DNA from: Tsukamurella sp. 1534
GTDB lineage: Bacteria; Actinomycetota; Actinomycetes; Mycobacteriales; Mycobacteriaceae
Length of the DNA: 64,000 nt
Direction: 5' to 3'
Assembly (NCBI RefSeq): GCF_000312385.1
Contig: NZ_HE997627.1
Location: 655,292-719,291, forward strand
The position numbers and the translations under genes are program-made. The notes beneath the pieces are model-generated. The model was not told where the DNA came from. It ran no database searches and was given only the letters and a program-made list of their open reading frames with translations. Within the stretch, counting starts at the first letter, position 1, and each line of letters opens with the position of its first letter. This document shows, one piece after another, positions 61,290-64,000 of the stretch.

Positions 61290-62546
61290 ATGCCAGAGGT
61301 CGTCTTTCCGCTCGATTCCAGTAAGAAGTTCACCGATCAGGAGAAGATCGGCCACAACCGGTGGCACTACGCCATCCCGCCCGCGGTGACCGTCAAGCCC
61401 GGGGACACCTTCCGGGTGCACTGCCGGGAGTGGTTCGACGGGGCCATCCACAACGACGACTCGGCGGAGGACATCCTCAACGCTCCGCTGACCACGGTGC
61501 ACACGCTGTCCGGCCCCATCGCGGTGGAGGGCGCGAAGCCCGGCGACCTGCTCATCGTGGACATCGTGGACGTGGGCCCCATCCCGCAGGAGGACAGCGG
61601 CCCCCTCGCCGGCCAGGGCTGGGGCTACACCGGCATCTTCGCCAAGCAGAACGGCGGCGGCTTCCTCACCGACCAGTTCCCGGACGCGTACAAGGCGGTC
61701 TGGGACTTCACGGGGCACACGGCCACCTCCCGGCACGTGCCGCACGTCAGCTTCACCGGCATCATCCACCCCGGCCTGATGGGCACCGCGCCGTCGAAGG
61801 ACCTGCTGGCCCGGTGGAACGCCCGCGAGGCGGCGCTCATCGCGACCGACCCCGACCGGGTGCCGCCGCTCGCGCTGCCGCCCGAGCCGAACGACGCGAT
61901 CCTCGGCACCCTGACCGGCGACGCCTTCACCGCGGCCGCCGCGGAGGCCGCCCGCACCGCGCCGCCGCGCGAGAACGGCGGCAACCAGGACATCAAGAAC
62001 CTCACCCGCGGCACCCGGGTCTTCTACCCGGTGTTCGTGGACGGCGCGAACCTGTCGGTGGGCGATCTGCACTTCAGCCAGGGCGACGGCGAGATCACCT
62101 TCTGCGGAGCCATCGAGATGGGCGGCTTCATCGACCTGCACGTCGATGTCATCTCCGGTGGCATGGAGACCTACGGCGTCAGCGAGAACGCGATCTTCCT
62201 GCCCGGCGGCGACGTGGGCCCGCGGTACGAGCAGTTCCTCGCCTTCTCCGGTACCTCGGTGACGCTCGACGACGAGCAGCGCTACCTCGACAGCCACCTC
62301 GCCTACCAGAGGGCCTGCCTGCACGCGATCGACTACCTGACGAAGTTCGGCTACAGCCCGGAGCAGGCGTACCTGCTGCTCGGCGCCGCGCCCATCGAGG
62401 GCCGCCTGTCCGGCGTGGTGGACATCCCGAACTCGTGCGCCACCGTGTACATCCCCACGTCGATCTTCGACTTCGACGTCACGCCCGGCAAGGACGGGCC
62501 CGTCCGGATCGATCCCGGCATGGGGGCGCCCCGCGCGGCCCTCTGA
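61290..62546 (+). CDS. fmdA: formamidase
   Basis: A 418-residue acetamidase/formamidase that splits formamide to formate and ammonia. Family blocks are present along the whole length: FRVHCREWFDGAIHNDDSAED, LSGPIAVEGAKPGDLLIVDI, WGYTGIFAKQNGGGFLTDQF, HPGLMGTAPS and FCGAIEMGGFIDLHVDVI. The ATG follows a GAGAAGGA site. With the NCS1 permease and FmdB it forms a nitrogen-scavenging module. Confidence 0.95.
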   Translation: MPEVVFPLDSSKKFTDQEKIGHNRWHYAIPPAVTVKPGDTFRVHCREWFDGAIHNDDSAEDILNAPLTTVHTLSGPIAVEGAKPGDLLIVDIVDVGPIPQEDSGPLAGQGWGYTGIFAKQNGGGFLTDQFPDAYKAVWDFTGHTATSRHVPHVSFTGIIHPGLMGTAPSKDLLARWNAREAALIATDPDRVPPLALPPEPNDAILGTLTGDAFTAAAAEAARTAPPRENGGNQDIKNLTRGTRVFYPVFVDGANLSVGDLHFSQGDGEITFCGAIEMGGFIDLHVDVISGGMETYGVSENAIFLPGGDVGPRYEQFLAFSGTSVTLDDEQRYLDSHLAYQRACLHAIDYLTKFGYSPEQAYLLLGAAPIEGRLSGVVDIPNSCATVYIPTSIFDFDVTPGKDGPVRIDPGMGAPRAAL

Positions 62547-62620
62547 CGCCGCTCACCCGGGACCGGCCGCACCCGGTCCCGGTGTGGCGGAGCGGCCCCG
62601 GCCCGGGGTTCCCCGCCCGC

Positions 62621-63082
62621 TCAGCGCGGGATGGGGAGCCCCGGCGGCAGGGTGATCGTGGGCGGAACCCCCGGGGGCAGCTTGATCTCCGGCGGGATCA
62701 CGATCGTCTGCGGCGTCTGGGTCTGCTTCGTCTGCGGCGCCGTCGTGGTGGTCGGGTACTCCGTCGTCGGGTAGCCCTCGTTCGGGTACGTCGTCGTCGG
62801 GTAGCCGCCGTCCGAGTCACCGGAGCCCGGCCCCTGCCACGTCGGATCGTCGGTCGCGGGCGCCTGGGTGGTGGCCGGCGCGGACGAACTGCGCGACGCT
62901 GACGCTGCCGGGCTCGACGGGGTGGAGGCGGACGCGGGCGCCGAGGGGTTCACCGTGAACGAGGGCACGGAACCGTTGTTCGACGGCGCGCACGCCACCA
63001 CGGCGCCGAGCCCTGCCAACACGCCCGCGCCCGCGAGGAGCCGGCGGAACCGGGGCGTGCCGGGAGTCACAGTGATTGTCAT
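62621..63082 (-). CDS. Pro/Thr/Ser-rich lipoprotein
   Basis: 153 residues from ATG 63082 (an ATG nine bases further upstream is also possible). A hydrophobic signal (RLLAGAGVLAGLGAVVAC) ends in a lipobox with cysteine in VVACAPS. The mature part is low complexity: Ser/Ala-rich, then YPTTTYPNEGYPTTEYPTTT, then a Pro-rich end (PPEIKLPPGVPPTITLPPG). It should be an extended surface-anchored protein spanning the wall. No enzyme domain and no family recognised. Confidence 0.65.
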   Translation of the reverse strand: MTITVTPGTPRFRRLLAGAGVLAGLGAVVACAPSNNGSVPSFTVNPSAPASASTPSSPAASASRSSSAPATTQAPATDDPTWQGPGSGDSDGGYPTTTYPNEGYPTTEYPTTTTAPQTKQTQTPQTIVIPPEIKLPPGVPPTITLPPGLPIPR

Positions 63083-63124
63083 GTGCAACATCGCAACGCA
63101 TTTGTCGGGACAATGCAACCCGGG

Positions 63125-64000
63125 TCACCCCGCAGCGGTCCCGATCCGCTCCCACGCCGAGCCCCGGAACCGCGCCCCGACGGTCACGCAACGCAGCACC
63201 ATGAACGCCGCGAGACCGGACCAGATGCCGGCCAGACCCCACCCGAAGGCGTACGAGAGCCAGATCAGCGGCAGGAAGCCCACCAGCGCCGACGCCATCG
63301 TCGCCGTGCGCAGGAAGGCGGCATCGGCGGCGCCCAGCAGCACCCCGTCGAGCGCGAACACCACGCCCGCGACGGGCACCATGAACACGAGGAACCACCA
63401 CGGCACCCGCAGCGCGTCGAGCACCGCCCGATCGCCGGTGAACGCGTACGGCAGGACGCCGCTGACCGCGGCCAGGAACACCGCGATGACCACCGCGAAC
63501 CCGGTCGACCACACCGTGACCCGCCGGCCCAGTCCGCGGGCGCCCGCGCGGTCCCCGGCCCCCAGCGCGGCGCCCACCAGGGTCTGCGCCGCGATGGCCA
63601 GGGAGTCCAGGACCAGAGCCACGAAGTTCCACAGCTGCATCGCGATCTGGTGCGCGCCCACGAACTGCGCGCCCGCACGCGCGGCCACCATCCCGGCCGA
63701 GACGAAGCACACCTGGAACGAGAGGCTCCGCACGATGAGGTCGCGGCCGAGTACCAGCTGGGCCCGCACGATCGACGGCCGGAGGCGCAGCGCGACCCAC
63801 TCCCGGGGCCCGTCACGCCCCCGCGACGGCGCGGTGGCGGAGCGGACCAGCGCCGCGAGGAACAGCAGCCCGCTCACCACCTGCCCCGCGAGGTTCGCCC
63901 ACGCCGAGCCCACCAGCCCCAGCCGCGGGGCCCCGAGCAGGCCGTACACCAGCACGGGACACACGAGAGCGGACAGGCCGAGCCCGGCGAGCACGAAGAC
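63125..64000 (-). CDS. MATE-family efflux protein, C-terminal part (DinF-like)
   Basis: 292 residues of a MATE transporter whose N-terminal half lies beyond the right edge. At least eight helices are visible (for example LALVCPVLVYGLLGAP-like start, VVSGLLFLAALVRS, NFVALVLDSLAIAAQTLVG, VVIAVFLAAVSGVLPYAF, VAGVVFALDGVLLGAADA). The SLAIAAQTLVGAALGAGD segment is characteristic of the MATE/DinF C-lobe. The substrate is unknown, with cationic drugs or metabolites likely. DinF genes also sit near truB in mycobacteria. Confidence 0.87.
   Translation of the reverse strand, partial: VFVLAGLGLSALVCPVLVYGLLGAPRLGLVGSAWANLAGQVVSGLLFLAALVRSATAPSRGRDGPREWVALRLRPSIVRAQLVLGRDLIVRSLSFQVCFVSAGMVAARAGAQFVGAHQIAMQLWNFVALVLDSLAIAAQTLVGAALGAGDRAGARGLGRRVTVWSTGFAVVIAVFLAAVSGVLPYAFTGDRAVLDALRVPWWFLVFMVPVAGVVFALDGVLLGAADAAFLRTATMASALVGFLPLIWLSYAFGWGLAGIWSGLAAFMVLRCVTVGARFRGSAWERIGTAAG

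Overview
The window is high-GC actinobacterial DNA whose gene content and order match the Mycobacteriales core around ftsK-rnj-dapA, thyA-dfrA, dapB, ald, pepR-pnp-rpsO-ribF-mntR and truB-pptT. LysX (a fused lysyltransferase and lysyl-tRNA synthetase), mycobacterial-type PptT and many leaderless genes support this order. Tsukamurella or a near relative is the likeliest source, but the genus cannot be proved from the sequence alone.

Layout. 1-840: start of ftsK and a DinB/MDMPI-like gene. 958-4047: five tandem genes for secreted paralogues of unknown function. 4051-8807: rnj-dapA, thyA-dfrA and a DinB-family gene. 8879-10220: an alpha/beta hydrolase and a truncated partner. 10162-15780: dapB with two coupled genes, a YjbR-like gene, a CorA-type transporter, and a coupled AAA ATPase/TPR-membrane pair. 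15831-20070: a coupled flavin N-hydroxylase, N-acyltransferase and MMPL exporter that look like a small lipid or siderophore pathway. 20204-31941: GH63-like glycosidase, pirin, butanediol-type dehydrogenase, Lrp/ald, a cNMP-CBS-DUF294 protein, amino acid permease, secreted GDPD and a small secreted protein. 32054-39339: pepR, pnp and lysX. 39470-43171: an accessory island with a frameshifted IS256-type element, a glycine-rich protein whose start codon lies in the element's end, and a run of small membrane proteins in AT-richer DNA. 43172-51786: deazaflavin oxidoreductase, PhoD phosphatase, rpsO, ribF/mntR, a membrane protein, TetR with SDR and MFS genes, and an AlkD-like protein. 51783-55130: an iron-box-controlled siderophore-binding lipoprotein, then a divergent pair in which a DNA-binding citrate-synthase homologue faces a normal citrate synthase across an operator. 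55114-57720: truB-pptT-phosphoesterase. 57856-62546: a membrane protein and a formamide module (NCS1 permease, FmdB, FmdA) with an HNH gene on the other strand. 62621-64000: a lipoprotein and a partial MATE transporter.

Regulation. At least 18 genes carry a TANNNT -10 hexamer ending 6 or 7 bases before an ATG or GTG, which predicts leaderless mRNAs. Two divergent pairs (dapB/yjbR-like and ribF/mntR) have these hexamers packed into 23 and 34 bp. Most co-directional neighbours overlap by 1-4 bases (ATGA, GTGA or TGATG), showing translationally coupled operons. Readable operators are a 15/19 match to the DtxR/IdeR iron box, paired TetR-type palindromes, and a TTGAT/ATCAA array between the two citrate-synthase genes.
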